Below, piece after piece: positions 1 through 10,884 of a stretch of 64,000 nucleotides of DNA. The notes under the pieces are model-generated. The model saw only the letters and a list, made by a program, of their open reading frames with translations. It was not told the origin of the DNA and did not search any database. Source of the stretch: Rhizophagus irregularis (lineage: Eukaryota > Glomeromycota > Glomeromycetes > Glomerales > Glomeraceae); assembly GCF_026210795.1 (NCBI RefSeq), contig NC_089429.1, forward strand, positions 1,178,001 to 1,242,000. Direction: 5' to 3'. The stretch's first letter is position 1. Every line of letters begins with the position of its first letter. Made by a program: the position numbers and the translations under genes.

Positions 1-489
1 AATCTTATTTTTGAAGATTTTTTATTATCATTCTTTTTATTATTATATTTAAAAAAAAGAGTATAAAAAGACATTTGATGTGGTGTGTGGTGGGTGAGTT
101 TTGGCATTAAATTTAATGTTAAGAAATGAACGAAACGTTAACGTTAACGTTAACATTAACAACAAAAATTTGGTTTCCTTTTTTGGATGTTCATCATCAT
201 TTAGTCATGCTTAATAAATTTTTTCACTGTTTAAAAATTTGCTTTTCCTCCTTTTTTAATACTTTGTACTCTCTTAGCGACTAATCTTTTTGATGTTTTC
301 AATGAATAAATCATTTCACTGGTGATTAATAATCACTTAGGACGAAATGTTCAACCAGTTACTGTGATTTCGTAAAAGCACAAAGATCATTTAAGGAATT
401 ACAAATCGATCAATTTAGGAAAAAAAATTTTCTATTATAGAAGGTCTTTGTGAAAATTATTAAAAAGAATTAAATAACAAAAATTTATA
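1..489. other. AT-rich intergenic DNA
   Basis: No open frame or RNA gene could be supported. The only local structure is a short run of the hexamer AACGTT between about 134 and 160, four units with one change. The shared sequence of the F-box duplication begins at about 490. Confidence 0.5.
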
Positions 490-1599
490 TAGAGAATATT
501 TTAAAAAAAAGAAACTCTGATAGAGTGATAGTAAATTTATAATAAATAGCAAATCAGTTACTACATCAAGTTCAATAAAAAGTATGATATGAATATTACA
601 AAACTGAAAATTTCAGGAAAAAGTCAATTTCTTCTGATTTTTCAATTTTTAAATCAACTCAACTAATAATGATATATATATGAAGCAAATCTTCATTAAA
701 AATAATATTGGGATTAATGTATTCCGCAGTAAAAACTAGAATACCTATCTATACATATGAAATAGTTGATCTTTTTAAAATTTATAATAACAGATAAAAT
801 AAACATATATGATATTCAATGATTAATCAAATATGCCAAACATTCATGACATCGGTGATATTAGTGACATAGATCTACATTTGTTCGTTTGTTCTACAAA
901 ATTGGCAGGATCACCAATCACATGACAATATCCAAAAGAGAAGTGTCAGAGCGATGGGCAGTCACCTCTGAAAAGGAAATAAACTAGCTTGGCTTGAGTC
1001 CAATAATTTGATAGATTACTATAAATTGTAAAACCAAGAAAAAAAATTTTAAACCAGAAAAACAAGTTCAGGATACTTCAGCGGATGCATGTTGCAAATT
1101 CGGCGGACTTTTGACTTGAACGGCTTGCCATGCATACAAATCCAGCAGCTGTCTGCTACAAAAGCGATTATTTGCTGCAAATTTAGCAGGTATCCACCGT
1201 CTGCTATATGGCTTGCCATAGAAATTACTCCCCACCCACGCTGATCGACAGAGAATCTAATCCTACATTTCATTTTTCAAGTCTATTGGTTGGGTATAGC
1301 ACACCAGGAAGTTTATTAAATGCTTGTGTAAGCGCTTAAAGTATGGTTTTAAAACGTTTATTTTCACATTTAAATTTTATAAATTTCCACATTTAGATCT
1401 TGTGTTACGAAAAAGAATTTATAGAAATAGAAAAAAAATTTTTTTGTTTAATAGAAATCTCAAATTTGTAAAAAAAAAAAAATATGACGTTTTAAAGTAA
1501 AAAATAATTGCTTAAAATAATACTTTAAGCGTAAAAATATGCGTTTAAACAAAATTGTAAAAATCAACATGTGATAATCAGGTGGATGAAATTAACATT

Positions 1600-1740
1600 T
1601 AAAAGGAATGATTTACATGTTATTTTTGGTTCTTTTGTTGTCCTTTTATGGAACACTAAATAAATTGTACAACTTTGACAACTGATAAATATAAATTTAT
1701 TTTGAACGAAAGCAACTCCCTTCCCTTTTCTTTTAATAAC
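1600..1740 (+). promoter_or_regulatory. Conserved proximal 5' flank of the MACSKIF F-box genes
   Basis: About 140 bases ahead of the ATG are nearly the same before the F-box genes at 1741 and 27237, and recur inverted before the gene on the minus strand (7346-7480). The shared block runs from GGAATGATTTACATG, through a TTTTATGGAACACTAAAT segment, to a TATAAATTTATTTTG stretch close to the start codon. An incomplete copy lies near 4577-4620. It probably holds the core promoter and 5' UTR; no defined factor site was recognised. Confidence 0.55.
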
Positions 1741-3369
1741 ATGGCATGCTCAAAAATATTTTCAGGAGATTTACCCGAATTAACAAATGATATTATACAG
1801 TATCTTGAAAAAGATTTTTCAACATTGTATTCATGCATTTTAATTAATAGATTATGGTGTCGTTTAGCCATTCCATTATTATGGGAAAATCCATTTTTAA
1901 AGGAATATCCCGAAAATCAACACTTTATTGAAATTTACTTAAGTAAATTAAATGAAGATGTCAAAACAAAATTATATGAATATGGAGTTAATAATAATTT
2001 AATATCTTCAAATACACTATTATTCAATTATCCTAGTTTTATTAAATACTTAAATATAGATAACATTTTAAATTCTATTCGAATGTGGGTTGATACTGTA
2101 GTGGGTAAAAACCAAGAGGAGCTAGTAAACTTAATTTATAGGTCATTACTTGAAATGTTTATTGAAAATGAAGTAAATTTATATTCTTTTGAAGTCGAAC
2201 TGCCTATACATACTAATGTTGGTTATTTTGATAATAGTATAGACTTGATTTTACAAAATCCAAATCTTACATATAATATAAGCAATTTAACATTCCGTAT
2301 TTTTAATTATAATACTCAAAATATGATTAAATTATTGAAAATTTTATATTCTAATTGCAATTCAATCTCATCAATAGTTTTAGGATATGATATTGATTAT
2401 TATCGTTCATTAATCGGAAAATGTTTAATACAAATAATTATTTCACAACATAATCTCAGAAAAATTACATTTGAATATAATATTACTTTACGTAATCCAT
2501 TTTTATCATTAAAAAATTCTAATTGTTCAAATACTTTGAATATCATTATATTTTATTACATTGATTTTGAGGATATAATTAGTATTTTACAAGAGGTTTT
2601 TGATCAATTGAATGTTTTAGAGTCTATTCATATTTTTTATTGTTCTTCTTTAAATTCTGATTTTGTTAAACAAATTCTTAAGGTTAATAAACCATTTAAA
2701 TTGAGATCTTTGTTTATGGATGAAATATTACATTTTGAATCAATACAATTGCTATTACTGAAATTTAGTGATTGTCTAGAAAATTTTGGATTTGGATATA
2801 CGATGTTTAATGAATATGATGAACCAAAACAACAATTATTTGAATTAATTACGAAATATTGTAAAAAGATTAGATATTTTGAATCGGGAATACCTGATGA
2901 TAATAATATTTATTTATTCATTGAAAATAATCAACATAATATTAATTATCTTACTATTGAAGCAGATTTTAATAGTTATACTGATTGTAAGGAATTAAGT
3001 TCAAATGTATTACAGAAATTAGGACAGGTTCTTCCTTATAAATTAGAATATTTATGTTTAATCCTTTCATTTAATACAAGTGATCTAGAAATATTTTTAG
3101 AAAGATCACAAAATACTTTTATTGAAAAATTATTAATTAGTAATGATGATGAAATGTCGGGTAAGTATGAACATCTTTTATTTTGTATAAAGAAATATAT
3201 TATGAAGAAGGAAAGGGTTAAATATTTGGCTATTAATAATCATAAAGATATAGTACGTAATGAATTATTTACTTTAAAAGATGAAGTAAATGAATTTAAA
3301 TTACATAATATTATAGTTCAACAATACAGTAATTTATATATTTCTGCATATGAAATTATGAATAAATAA
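1741..3369 (+). CDS. F-box protein (Rhizophagus-type, LRR-like C-terminal region)
   Basis: Single-exon gene for 542 residues. Residues about 8-52 form an F-box-like domain: DLPELTNDIIQYL, then LYSCILINRLWCRLAIPLLW ending in a W-E-N-P-F motif. F-box proteins bind Skp1 and present substrates to SCF ubiquitin ligases; the long leucine- and isoleucine-rich remainder probably forms degenerate leucine-rich repeats for substrate binding. The frame is open further upstream, but the ATG at 1741 is chosen because the motif MACSKIFSGDLPEL begins three genes in this window and the flank before it is conserved. It is the duplicated partner of the gene at 27237. No substrate can be inferred. Confidence 0.9.
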   Translation: MACSKIFSGDLPELTNDIIQYLEKDFSTLYSCILINRLWCRLAIPLLWENPFLKEYPENQHFIEIYLSKLNEDVKTKLYEYGVNNNLISSNTLLFNYPSFIKYLNIDNILNSIRMWVDTVVGKNQEELVNLIYRSLLEMFIENEVNLYSFEVELPIHTNVGYFDNSIDLILQNPNLTYNISNLTFRIFNYNTQNMIKLLKILYSNCNSISSIVLGYDIDYYRSLIGKCLIQIIISQHNLRKITFEYNITLRNPFLSLKNSNCSNTLNIIIFYYIDFEDIISILQEVFDQLNVLESIHIFYCSSLNSDFVKQILKVNKPFKLRSLFMDEILHFESIQLLLLKFSDCLENFGFGYTMFNEYDEPKQQLFELITKYCKKIRYFESGIPDDNNIYLFIENNQHNINYLTIEADFNSYTDCKELSSNVLQKLGQVLPYKLEYLCLILSFNTSDLEIFLERSQNTFIEKLLISNDDEMSGKYEHLLFCIKKYIMKKERVKYLAINNHKDIVRNELFTLKDEVNEFKLHNIIVQQYSNLYISAYEIMNK

Positions 3370-3969
3370 ATTTATTTTATTTTAGAAGATGGAAGTTGTA
3401 CTTTAATTCATTAATGTATTGTAAAATATGGAAAACTTCTAGAGTATCGATTAACGTTAAAAGAATAGTACCTGCAACAAATCCATGTTATGTTTGGTTA
3501 TGAAAAGCAAGCCTTTATATAAAAATCGTCAAAATATGTATAATGTATGATAATTCCTAGAATTATTAAACACATAAAATCATTATTATAGCCGTTTTTT
3601 AAAAGATATGATCAGTGATTACAGGACTTATGAACGAAAAAAAAAAATTAGTTTTTTTAGTAGTATAAGATTTCTCTGTAAACTTTCTATTTAGTACTGC
3701 AATCTTTTTCTATTTCAAAAACTTTTTTTTTTTTGAGTTTACCTATGTAAAAATTTAAACATATATTTGGCGGGAATCTTTGGTGTTGAAAAATGATTTT
3801 TTATGATCTTTTATGATCTCTCACAATCTTTATGATCTTTACAATGGTTTATGTAATACAGATCTGAAAAAACTTTTTGCAAGTATTTATTATTTATATT
3901 TATAATTTATTCATGTTTATAAATTATATTAAAGTAAAACATACAGAAAGAAAGTTTATTTATTTACTT

Positions 3970-4545
3970 ATTATTGTAAGATTTTAAATGAGATTTCCTA
4001 TAGTTTTAATTAAAGAAATAAAACATTTTGATATATTTTAATCAAATAAAACTAAAACATTTTATAAACAATATATTGTTATAAAATAATTAGGGTGAGT
4101 TAGTTTTGAAGTTTAAAAAAAAGATCATAATTTTCGTTCTAATTACGTGGATGAGTCTTTTAAGTGTATATTTATTTAATAGTTTGAAAAAGTAATCAAT
4201 TGAAAAAGTTTGAGTATAAAGTCATGTGTAATGTATTATGAAATTTAAAATTTTTATTTCTAGCTAAAATTAAATATATTTCTTTATATGAACCAGCATG
4301 AACTGATACATTCTATTTTAGGTATAATATTCCCCCCTTCTATTTTTGAAAATTTAAAGGTAATTTAAACACATGACGTTTAAAGCCCCCCCCCCCCCCC
4401 CCCCTCTTTTTTAAATTTAGTGGTACTGAATATTTCACGATTTTACCAAAATTTCTGAAATTTTTAAAATTAATTATTAGTTTAAAATGGCATTTTTTAC
4501 GCTTACCGTATAATTTAATTGAAATAATTAACAATCTTGATAGCA
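3970..4545 (+). repeat. Dispersed direct repeat, copy 1
   Basis: It matches 7830-8330 in the same orientation over several separated blocks: the AAATGAGATTTCCTATAG block, the TTGTTATAAAATAATTA block, a TTTGAGTATAAAGTC block, an AACTGATACATTCTA block, and a final CTTACCG(T/G)ATAATTTAAT block. The copies flank the minus-strand F-box gene at 5651-7345, so the pair could reflect a duplication around it. Copy 1 contains a pure C tract that copy 2 lacks. Confidence 0.7.
4386..4405 (+). repeat. Homopolymer run of about 20 cytosines
   Basis: An uninterrupted C run sits inside dispersed-repeat copy 1, followed by TCTTTTTT. The equivalent place in copy 2 has no C run, so it arose or expanded after the duplication. 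Length may vary with sequencing error. Confidence 0.8.
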
Positions 4546-5169
4546 AATAATATGATCAAATTAACAATTATTTAATAAAAGGAATGGTTTACATGTTATT
4601 TTTAGTTCTTAACAATAAAAAAACTAACAGTTATACAATATAAAATATTAATAAAATCTAACTATCACCGGGGGTGATGATAACTGGTGACTGAAATTAT
4701 GACGATCGACCAGCATTAAAAAAATATATTGCCGGTAAAAATTGATAATTCTGGCCAACGGTGATGGTCATCCACATTTACATGATTATGCAAATGTAGT
4801 TATATCTACTGGGTAGCAAATTTTATATGTATTTATTTATCCGTTTCTAGGAAATTTTGCGGTAAAAATTAACTATTGATTATACTATAATGGACTGATT
4901 TGGAAATTTGAGTAATTCGGAAAGATTTGCATTTTCCAAATGAGAAAAACTTTCTTTTAATTTATTAGTAATCTCAATATATTTTTCAAGTGTAATAGTA
5001 ATAGTTCTGAAGCTTTTTAAAATTTAATTATTTTTTTAAAATCTTTTAAAATGAGGAAAAAAAAAACCAAGCGAAAGAAAAATAAGATTCAACAATACAA
5101 TATACTATATTATACTCCCGATATACTATGAAACACTTACTATTGTGTAAATGGCAGGGGATAAATCAA

Positions 5170-5281
5170 TTATCTCCTGGCTAATTGGAATAGTAAAATT
5201 TTACTTAGAATCGGAACCTTTGGCCGATCATTTATCCAATCCTAGTAAAATTTTACTTATTCCTAATTAGCCAGGAGATAA
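5170..5281. mobile_element. Short foldback MITE-like element
   Basis: The left arm begins TTATCTCCTGGCTAATT and the right arm ends AATTAGCCAGGAGATAA. Pairing continues inward through a TAGTAAAATTTTACT stretch, giving arms of about 40 bases with few mismatches around a 30-base centre. It has no coding capacity. It could be a non-autonomous DNA transposon or, if transcribed, a stable hairpin RNA. No clear target-site duplication was found. Confidence 0.6.
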
Positions 5282-5650
5282 GTAATACATAAACGTATTA
5301 ATGTAAAAATAATTGCTTAAATCATACTTTAAGGGTAAAAATATGCGCTTAAACAAACAAGAAATTAGTTTTCTAGTGATTAATTATCACAAAATATTTC
5401 GCAACTCTACGTTAGAAATAGATATCATCAGACATCCCAGTGATAACCAATTTAATTATTGTGTTCATAGATATCACATAACAGATAATGAAAATATCAT
5501 TTATCTTCGTTAAGGACTTGCTTTTATCATAATCATGCTATGGCATATCATGTTAACACCAGTTAGAATATCAACATTTATATTTTTACATTTATAAATA
5601 CATTAACTTATCGTCTTATCCCAATGAAGGTTTTGTAAATGCCTTATTTA

Positions 5651-7345
5651 TTAATATTGTAAATGGTTATTTATATAACTATGTGCATCAATATATAAAT
5701 CATTATATTTTTGAACTATAATATTATTTAATTTATATTCATTTACTTCGTTTTTTAAAAAAAATAATTCGACAGGTTCTGTACTAGCATTAGAATCTGA
5801 TTCTACAATAGCCAAATATTTAACCCTTTCCTTTTTCATAATATATTTCTTTATAAAAAATAAAATTTCTGTATCTTCTTTTCTCAGGGGTGTATACTGG
5901 AATTTATTACTAATTAATAATTTCTTAATAAAAGTATTTTGTGAATTATTTAAAAATATTTCTAGATCACTTGTAATAAAAGAAAGAGCTAAACATAAAT
6001 ATTCTAACCTAGAAGGAAGAACCTGTCCTAAATTCTGTAATACAGTTGAACTTAATTCCCCATAATCATAATAACTAGTAATATCCGCTTCGATAGTAAG
6101 ATAATTAATATTATGTTGATTCTTTTCAATGAATAAGTAAATACTGTTATTACCATAATAAGGTATACCCGAATAAAAATATCTAATCTTTTTACAATAT
6201 TTCATAATAAATTCAAATAATTGTTGTTTTTGTATTCTATAAAAGACTTGTCCTATTTCTCCACTTTCAAATCCAAAATTTTCTAAACAATCACTAAATT
6301 TCTGTAATAATAATAGTAATGATTCAATATGATCATTAGGTATTGTTTCTTTCATAAACAAAGATCTTAATTTAAAAGGTTTAATAACCTTAAAAATTTG
6401 TTGAACAAAATCAGAATCTAAAGAATCACAATAAATGATGTGAATAGATTCTAAAACATTCAATTGATCAAAAACCTCTTGTAAAATACCAATTATATTT
6501 TTAAAATTAATGAAATAAAATATAATTGTATTTAAAGTATTTGAACAATTAGAATTTTTTAATATTAAAAATGTACTATATAAATTAACAAAAGATTCAA
6601 ATGAAATTTTTTTGAGATTATTTTGTGAAATAATTATTGGTGATAAATAATTTTCAACTAATTTATAATTTTTGATTTTAATTCTATATTTAGGAAATTT
6701 AAAAACAATCGATGAGATTGAATTGTAATTAGAACAAAAAATTTTTAAAAATAAAAAGATATTTTCCGATTCAAATAAGGAAACATAACTGAGTGTTAAC
6801 CCTCTAATATTGTATGTAAGGTTTGGATTTTGTAAAATCGAGTCTACAGTATCATCAAAATAACTAGTATAAGTAAAATTCATGTCCAATACAACTTCAA
6901 AAGAATGTGAATTTACTTCATTTTCAATGAGCAATACTTCAATTAATGACCTATAAACTAATTTTCCTAGCATATGATTGTATTTATACTTTAAAGTAAT
7001 AACCCAATCTTCAACAGAATTACTAATTTTAAATGTATCTAAGTATTTAATAAATCTAGGATAATTGAATGATGTATTCAAAAGTAATAAATTATCATTA
7101 ATTCCATATTCATTAAATCTTGCTTTGCCATCTTCATTTAAAAAGCATAAATAAGTATTAATATAACGAGAATTTTGAGTAAGAAGTGAAAATGGATCTT
7201 CCCATATTAATGGAATGGCTAAACGACACCATAATCTATTAACTAAAATACATGAATATAATGTTGAAATATCTTTTCTAAAATACTGTATAATTTCATA
7301 GGATAGTTCAGGTAAATCTCCTGAAAATATTTTTGAGCATGCCAT
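5651..7345 (-). CDS. F-box protein, third member of the MACSKIF group
   Basis: Single-exon gene for 564 residues, starting MACSKIFSGDLPEL like the genes at 1741 and 27237. The F-box-like domain occupies residues about 8-52 and ends W-E-D-P-F. The rest is leucine-rich and collinear with the other two proteins but clearly more divergent, with several short insertions such as a longer C-terminal tail. The likely role is a Skp1-binding substrate adaptor of an SCF ubiquitin ligase. Its 5' flank on the minus strand shares the conserved block before the other two genes, which fixes the start. The gene is intact. Confidence 0.9.
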   Translation of the reverse strand: MACSKIFSGDLPELSYEIIQYFRKDISTLYSCILVNRLWCRLAIPLIWEDPFSLLTQNSRYINTYLCFLNEDGKARFNEYGINDNLLLLNTSFNYPRFIKYLDTFKISNSVEDWVITLKYKYNHMLGKLVYRSLIEVLLIENEVNSHSFEVVLDMNFTYTSYFDDTVDSILQNPNLTYNIRGLTLSYVSLFESENIFLFLKIFCSNYNSISSIVFKFPKYRIKIKNYKLVENYLSPIIISQNNLKKISFESFVNLYSTFLILKNSNCSNTLNTIIFYFINFKNIIGILQEVFDQLNVLESIHIIYCDSLDSDFVQQIFKVIKPFKLRSLFMKETIPNDHIESLLLLLQKFSDCLENFGFESGEIGQVFYRIQKQQLFEFIMKYCKKIRYFYSGIPYYGNNSIYLFIEKNQHNINYLTIEADITSYYDYGELSSTVLQNLGQVLPSRLEYLCLALSFITSDLEIFLNNSQNTFIKKLLISNKFQYTPLRKEDTEILFFIKKYIMKKERVKYLAIVESDSNASTEPVELFFLKNEVNEYKLNNIIVQKYNDLYIDAHSYINNHLQY

Positions 7346-7497
7346 GTTGGTAAAGGAAAAAGGAGTTTGCTTTCATTTCAAAATGAAATAAATTTATAGT
7401 TGTACAATTTTATTTAGTATTCCATAAAAGATAGCGAAAGAACCAAAAATAACACGTAAATCATTCCTTTTTTAAAATAATTCTATTAATTTTATTT

Positions 7498-7559
7498 CAT
7501 CCACCTGATCAACAAATAGGCTTGAGAAAGGTTAAGCTCTTTTGTCGATCAGGTGGATG
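7498..7559. repeat. Inverted repeat with CATCCACCTGATC arms
   Basis: CATCCACCTGATC at 7498-7510 and its exact complement GATCAGGTGGATG at 7547-7559 enclose 36 bases. Single arms of the same motif occur upstream of the other two MACSKIF genes (near 1578 and 27082), so this is a shared part of the family's 5' region, kept here as a full palindrome. Confidence 0.65.
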
Positions 7560-7829
7560 GGTGTAATTCCGGGTTAAGTAAATTCTCATTATAAAACGTA
7601 TATAATTATTTGTGATTATTTGCAAAATTCCTAATAAAAATGATTAATTAATTAATTCTTTATAAGCAGTTTACTGCCCAATAAAAAATTACTACGCAAT
7701 TTCAGGTATATTAAGTATTATTAAATCACGTTATTTTAATTTTCTCAAACCAAATTGATCTACCGGAGATCACTTTATTATAAGAACTCTCTCCCGTAAT
7801 TCTCGGTCTAGCGCTAATTATTGTAAAGA

Positions 7830-8330
7830 TTTTAACTTAAATGAGATTTCCTATAGTTTTAATTAAAGAAATAAAATATTTTGATAAAATTTAATCAATA
7901 GAACTACTTAATCATTTTATAAATAATTTGTTGTTATAAAATAATTAAGGTGGGTTAGTTTTGAAGTTTAAAAGAAAGATTTTTCATAGTTACGTAATCA
8001 AAATGTGAATTTTAATTGGTAAGATTCTTATGTTACATTAAAATCGATATTTTTATTGCAGGCTGGTCACATTTTTTGAAATAGCGATAATGAGAATTGG
8101 CATCTTTTGCTCTAATGATGAGTTTTGGGTGTAGTAATTAATTGAAAAGTTTGAGTATAAAGTCGTATGTAATATATTTTGAAATTTAAAATTTTTATTT
8201 CTAGTTAAGATTATATATGAACTGATACATTCTACTTTAGGTAAAATATTTCACATAACCAATTACGTATCATTTTTACACTTACCGGATAATTTAATAG
8301 AAATAATTGACGCAAATAATATAACTGGCC
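7830..8330 (+). repeat. Dispersed direct repeat, copy 2
   Basis: Partner of 3970-4545; see that entry for the matching blocks. Copy 2 has a private segment around 7985-8125 and lacks the C tract. The remaining DNA from 7346 to 8795 has no supported gene. Confidence 0.7.
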
Positions 8331-8981
8331 AAAACAAACGTTTGAGGTAAATTTAGCACATAATTTATCAATAATATTTTTTATCTCTCAATAATAATAA
8401 AATTACTGATAACTTGTATTTTGATTTTTTAATAATTATTGCTGAATGTTTTTTTTATCATTTTTTAATGTAAGAGAAATAAAGCTCCTACGAATTTTCT
8501 TAAAAAGCTTAAATTAGCTTAATTAATTTAACCTATCATCGTCAAAGAAAAAAGTTAAATACTGTATTTTATGGTTAAAAAAAAAATATTCAAAAATAAT
8601 TTTTTTAGATTTGCGGGATTATGTTCAATTGATCTGAGATTCCTTGATATTGAAGGATCAGTTCCAAACCCTAAGTTAATAAAAATCAAAATAATTTATA
8701 AAATAAAATTTACCATTTACTAAATAATTTAGTGTCAAATTTCTCTTTAACATTTATATGATTTAAGGTACGAAGTCCCTTGCTAATAAACACATGTTCT
8801 AAAGGGGATCCGTACAAAATACCGAAACTCGAAAACCTGACAGTACATTATCCCGAACTCTAAATCTTGAAATGGTAAAATCTTGAAATGCCATAATCCC
8901 AAATTGTCAAAATCCTGAACTTTCATAATTAATAAATTTCAAGATTTTTCGTTTCGGTATTTTGAACTTCGGGATTATGTT

Positions 8982-10884
8982 TTTTTTTTTTTTTTTTTTA
9001 AACAAAGGACAATATTTATTATAAAAGAAAAATATACAAAATTGAACTAATCTAGTTTAAATACAAGATCGAATAAAAACTAATAAAAAAAAATGGTGAC
9101 TTAAGAATATATGTTCAAAAGAACTATCTACCGTCATGCCTGCCCAAATACTTTCACATGCATAAGCACCCTACCGGTATTCGTACATCCTTTGGTGACT
9201 AGATCAAAAATATTTTTCTAAAAAAAAAACACACTATAAAACAAAAAGAAAATTATTCTAAAACCTAAAAAAATTTAGTATATCCTAAATTAATTTACGT
9301 AAAACATCTAAAATTTCCGCTAAGACCTTTGATCGTGATGTTTTACGGGACTTATCTTTCTTCTGCTTATTATGCTTCTCAGATTTTGCCTCTTGTGGTT
9401 TCTTTTTAGAATTCTTAGAATTCTGTTTACTTTTATCAGTCTGTCGACTTCCTGAAGTTCGTTGCCGGTCCTTGTTGGTATTATTACCAAATGACCTTGT
9501 TCGTTGCGATGGAGAATCATGTCGATTCCAAGACAGGTGCAATTGCTCCCAATCAAATTGATTATCTAATGCTGTACGCATATCAACCCACTTTTCAAAA
9601 TAACCAATAAGTTTACGATCCCCCCTTGCAGTCTGTATAATTTTAAAGCTTTTCAAACCCTTAATCGCAGAAAGGAATGAATGTGGGCAATGGTCTTTCC
9701 ATAAGGCTGCTATCGTCATCGATTCTGGAATTTTTCGAATTGTAGCTTGGAACTTCTCACGTTGTTTTCTTTCTTTGAGTGTCCACCTTGCTGGAAACCA
9801 TCGAACCGGTATCCCCCCTAAATCCGTAGTCCAAACAGGATCATCATTACCTTCGAACTGGGTAAGACGCAAAGAATTTAATTCTATCTTCAAACGAACT
9901 GTTTGGTATTTCTTTTGTTGTTTCATTTGTAATGAGATAGTATTCCCCCAAAATGTTAACTTTTGCAGAATTTCTTCTGGCGTCCAGGATACTGGGATAT
10001 CATAAACCAAAATGTCTCTGACTTGTGATGTACCATCATCACCTGGTTTATGACCTGTAATAACTTGCTGAATTATATTTTTATTTGACTTCTTTTTTTT
10101 ATTCGAAGATTTTGTCAAATTAGATAAATTATTATCTGGTTGTTGTAATAGCTGCGGCTGAGGCATTGTAACATCCAGATTAGATACTGGTTCTACTGGT
10201 GTGACGTCCATATCAAAAGGTTGATCAACATGTGATTGAGATCCAGAGGCATCCGCAATCGACCGATTTATATTAACATCTTGATCATCACCTATTTGAT
10301 CATCATCATCAACAGTATTTCGCATATAATCATCTGATTCATCATTTGTTAATGGATCAGAATCAGAATCAACAGTTTGGTGTTTTTTCTTTTTATTCTT
10401 TTTAGCCTTTCTTTTTTTAGACTTATCCTCATGTTTTCTCACAACATTCATTATTTGCTTTCTTTCAGCATATCTCTGTTGTATCCCATCATATACTGCG
10501 TTAAAACCATGAGAAGCAGAGTACATAGCAACATGTAAAAAAAATGAGAAACTTTGAGGAGTCATTTGGTAACAAGAGGCTCTATTCTCCCAACTGAGTA
10601 TGTCTTCATTTGTTAATCCAAAATTTGCTTTTAAAATATTATTTTGAACTTCTGTTGAACGTCCCTTAAAAAATGAAGCACTAAGACTTTCACAATATTG
10701 TATATATTGGAAATATGTAGTTTTTAAAAACCTATTTTCATCACCCATAATAAGCATAGGAAACTTATTTTCGGCTATTTGTATTTTTCTTGTATCTTCC
10801 ATTTTAATAAAAAACTGAGTAAAATAAAATTAAAATTTTACTGCGGAATTGTTATGTTTTTTAATTTTTGAAGGAAGAGTTTTC
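8982..10884 (-). mobile_element. Poly(A)-tailed retroelement carrying only an ORF1-like gene
   Basis: Inserted in the Mutator-like MITE. It lies on the minus strand: the 3' end is the T run at about 8980-8999, and the 5' end is near 10884. The direct repeat AACTTCGGGATTATGTT at 8965-8981 and 10885-10901 is the target-site duplication and is part of the MITE sequence. Between 5' UTR (10803-10884) and 3' UTR (9000-9284) is a single intact gene. There is no reverse transcriptase or endonuclease, so it must depend on enzymes supplied in trans. It resembles in layout the 'half-LINE' elements of mammals. Confidence 0.8.
9285..10802 (-). CDS. ORF1-like basic protein of a non-LTR retroelement
   Basis: Intact 505-residue frame starting MEDTRKIQIAENKF. 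Residues about 1-125 look globular. Residues 125-260 are a low-complexity linker with a lysine-rich patch (KKRKAKKNKKKKH, a possible nuclear signal) followed by an acidic stretch. Residues about 270-400 begin RDILVYDIPVSWTPEEI and resemble an RNA-recognition-motif fold as found in LINE ORF1 proteins. The C-terminal 90 residues are strongly basic and rich in Ser, Lys and Gln, suited to nucleic-acid binding. It is the only gene between a target-site duplication and a poly(A) tail. The ORF1 assignment is inference; a retroposed host mRNA for an RNA-binding protein is the alternative. Confidence 0.65.
   Translation of the reverse strand: MEDTRKIQIAENKFPMLIMGDENRFLKTTYFQYIQYCESLSASFFKGRSTEVQNNILKANFGLTNEDILSWENRASCYQMTPQSFSFFLHVAMYSASHGFNAVYDGIQQRYAERKQIMNVVRKHEDKSKKRKAKKNKKKKHQTVDSDSDPLTNDESDDYMRNTVDDDDQIGDDQDVNINRSIADASGSQSHVDQPFDMDVTPVEPVSNLDVTMPQPQLLQQPDNNLSNLTKSSNKKKKSNKNIIQQVITGHKPGDDGTSQVRDILVYDIPVSWTPEEILQKLTFWGNTISLQMKQQKKYQTVRLKIELNSLRLTQFEGNDDPVWTTDLGGIPVRWFPARWTLKERKQREKFQATIRKIPESMTIAALWKDHCPHSFLSAIKGLKSFKIIQTARGDRKLIGYFEKWVDMRTALDNQFDWEQLHLSWNRHDSPSQRTRSFGNNTNKDRQRTSGSRQTDKSKQNSKNSKKKPQEAKSEKHNKQKKDKSRKTSRSKVLAEILDVLRKLI

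Larger units (their letters stand above)
490..3568 (+). repeat. Segmental duplication, copy A (F-box gene plus long 5' flank)
   Basis: This block is repeated in the same orientation at about 26113-29100. Matching landmarks in order are the region around 500-600, the stretch at 951-1060, the palindromic GCTTAAA...TTTAAGC motif near 1512-1530, the 5' flank at 1600-1740, the F-box gene, and about 190 bases of 3' flank. Similarity stops near 3568 here and near 29100 in the other copy. Copy A has about 190 bases around 1070-1260 that do not match copy B, so the copies have diverged by indels as well as point changes. Limits are by eye. Confidence 0.8.
3370..5650. other. Repeat-rich interval between two F-box genes
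   Basis: No gene was found. From 3385 to 3568 it continues the segmental duplication. It then holds copy 1 of a 0.5-kb dispersed direct repeat (3970-4545), a fragment of the F-box 5' flank near 4577-4620, a 112-bp foldback element (5170-5281) and another copy of the GCTTAAA-type palindromic motif near 5310-5345. A 66-codon open frame at 5313-5513 starts inside that repeat and is not believed to be a gene. Confidence 0.5.

Noticed and set aside
5313-5513. 66-codon frame upstream of the minus-strand F-box gene
   Set aside because: It starts inside the palindromic motif shared by the 5' regions of the F-box genes, where the other copies have no such frame.
9320-10005. Frames overlapping the ORF1-like gene on both strands
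   Set aside because: Shorter frames nested in an intact 505-codon gene with no features of their own.
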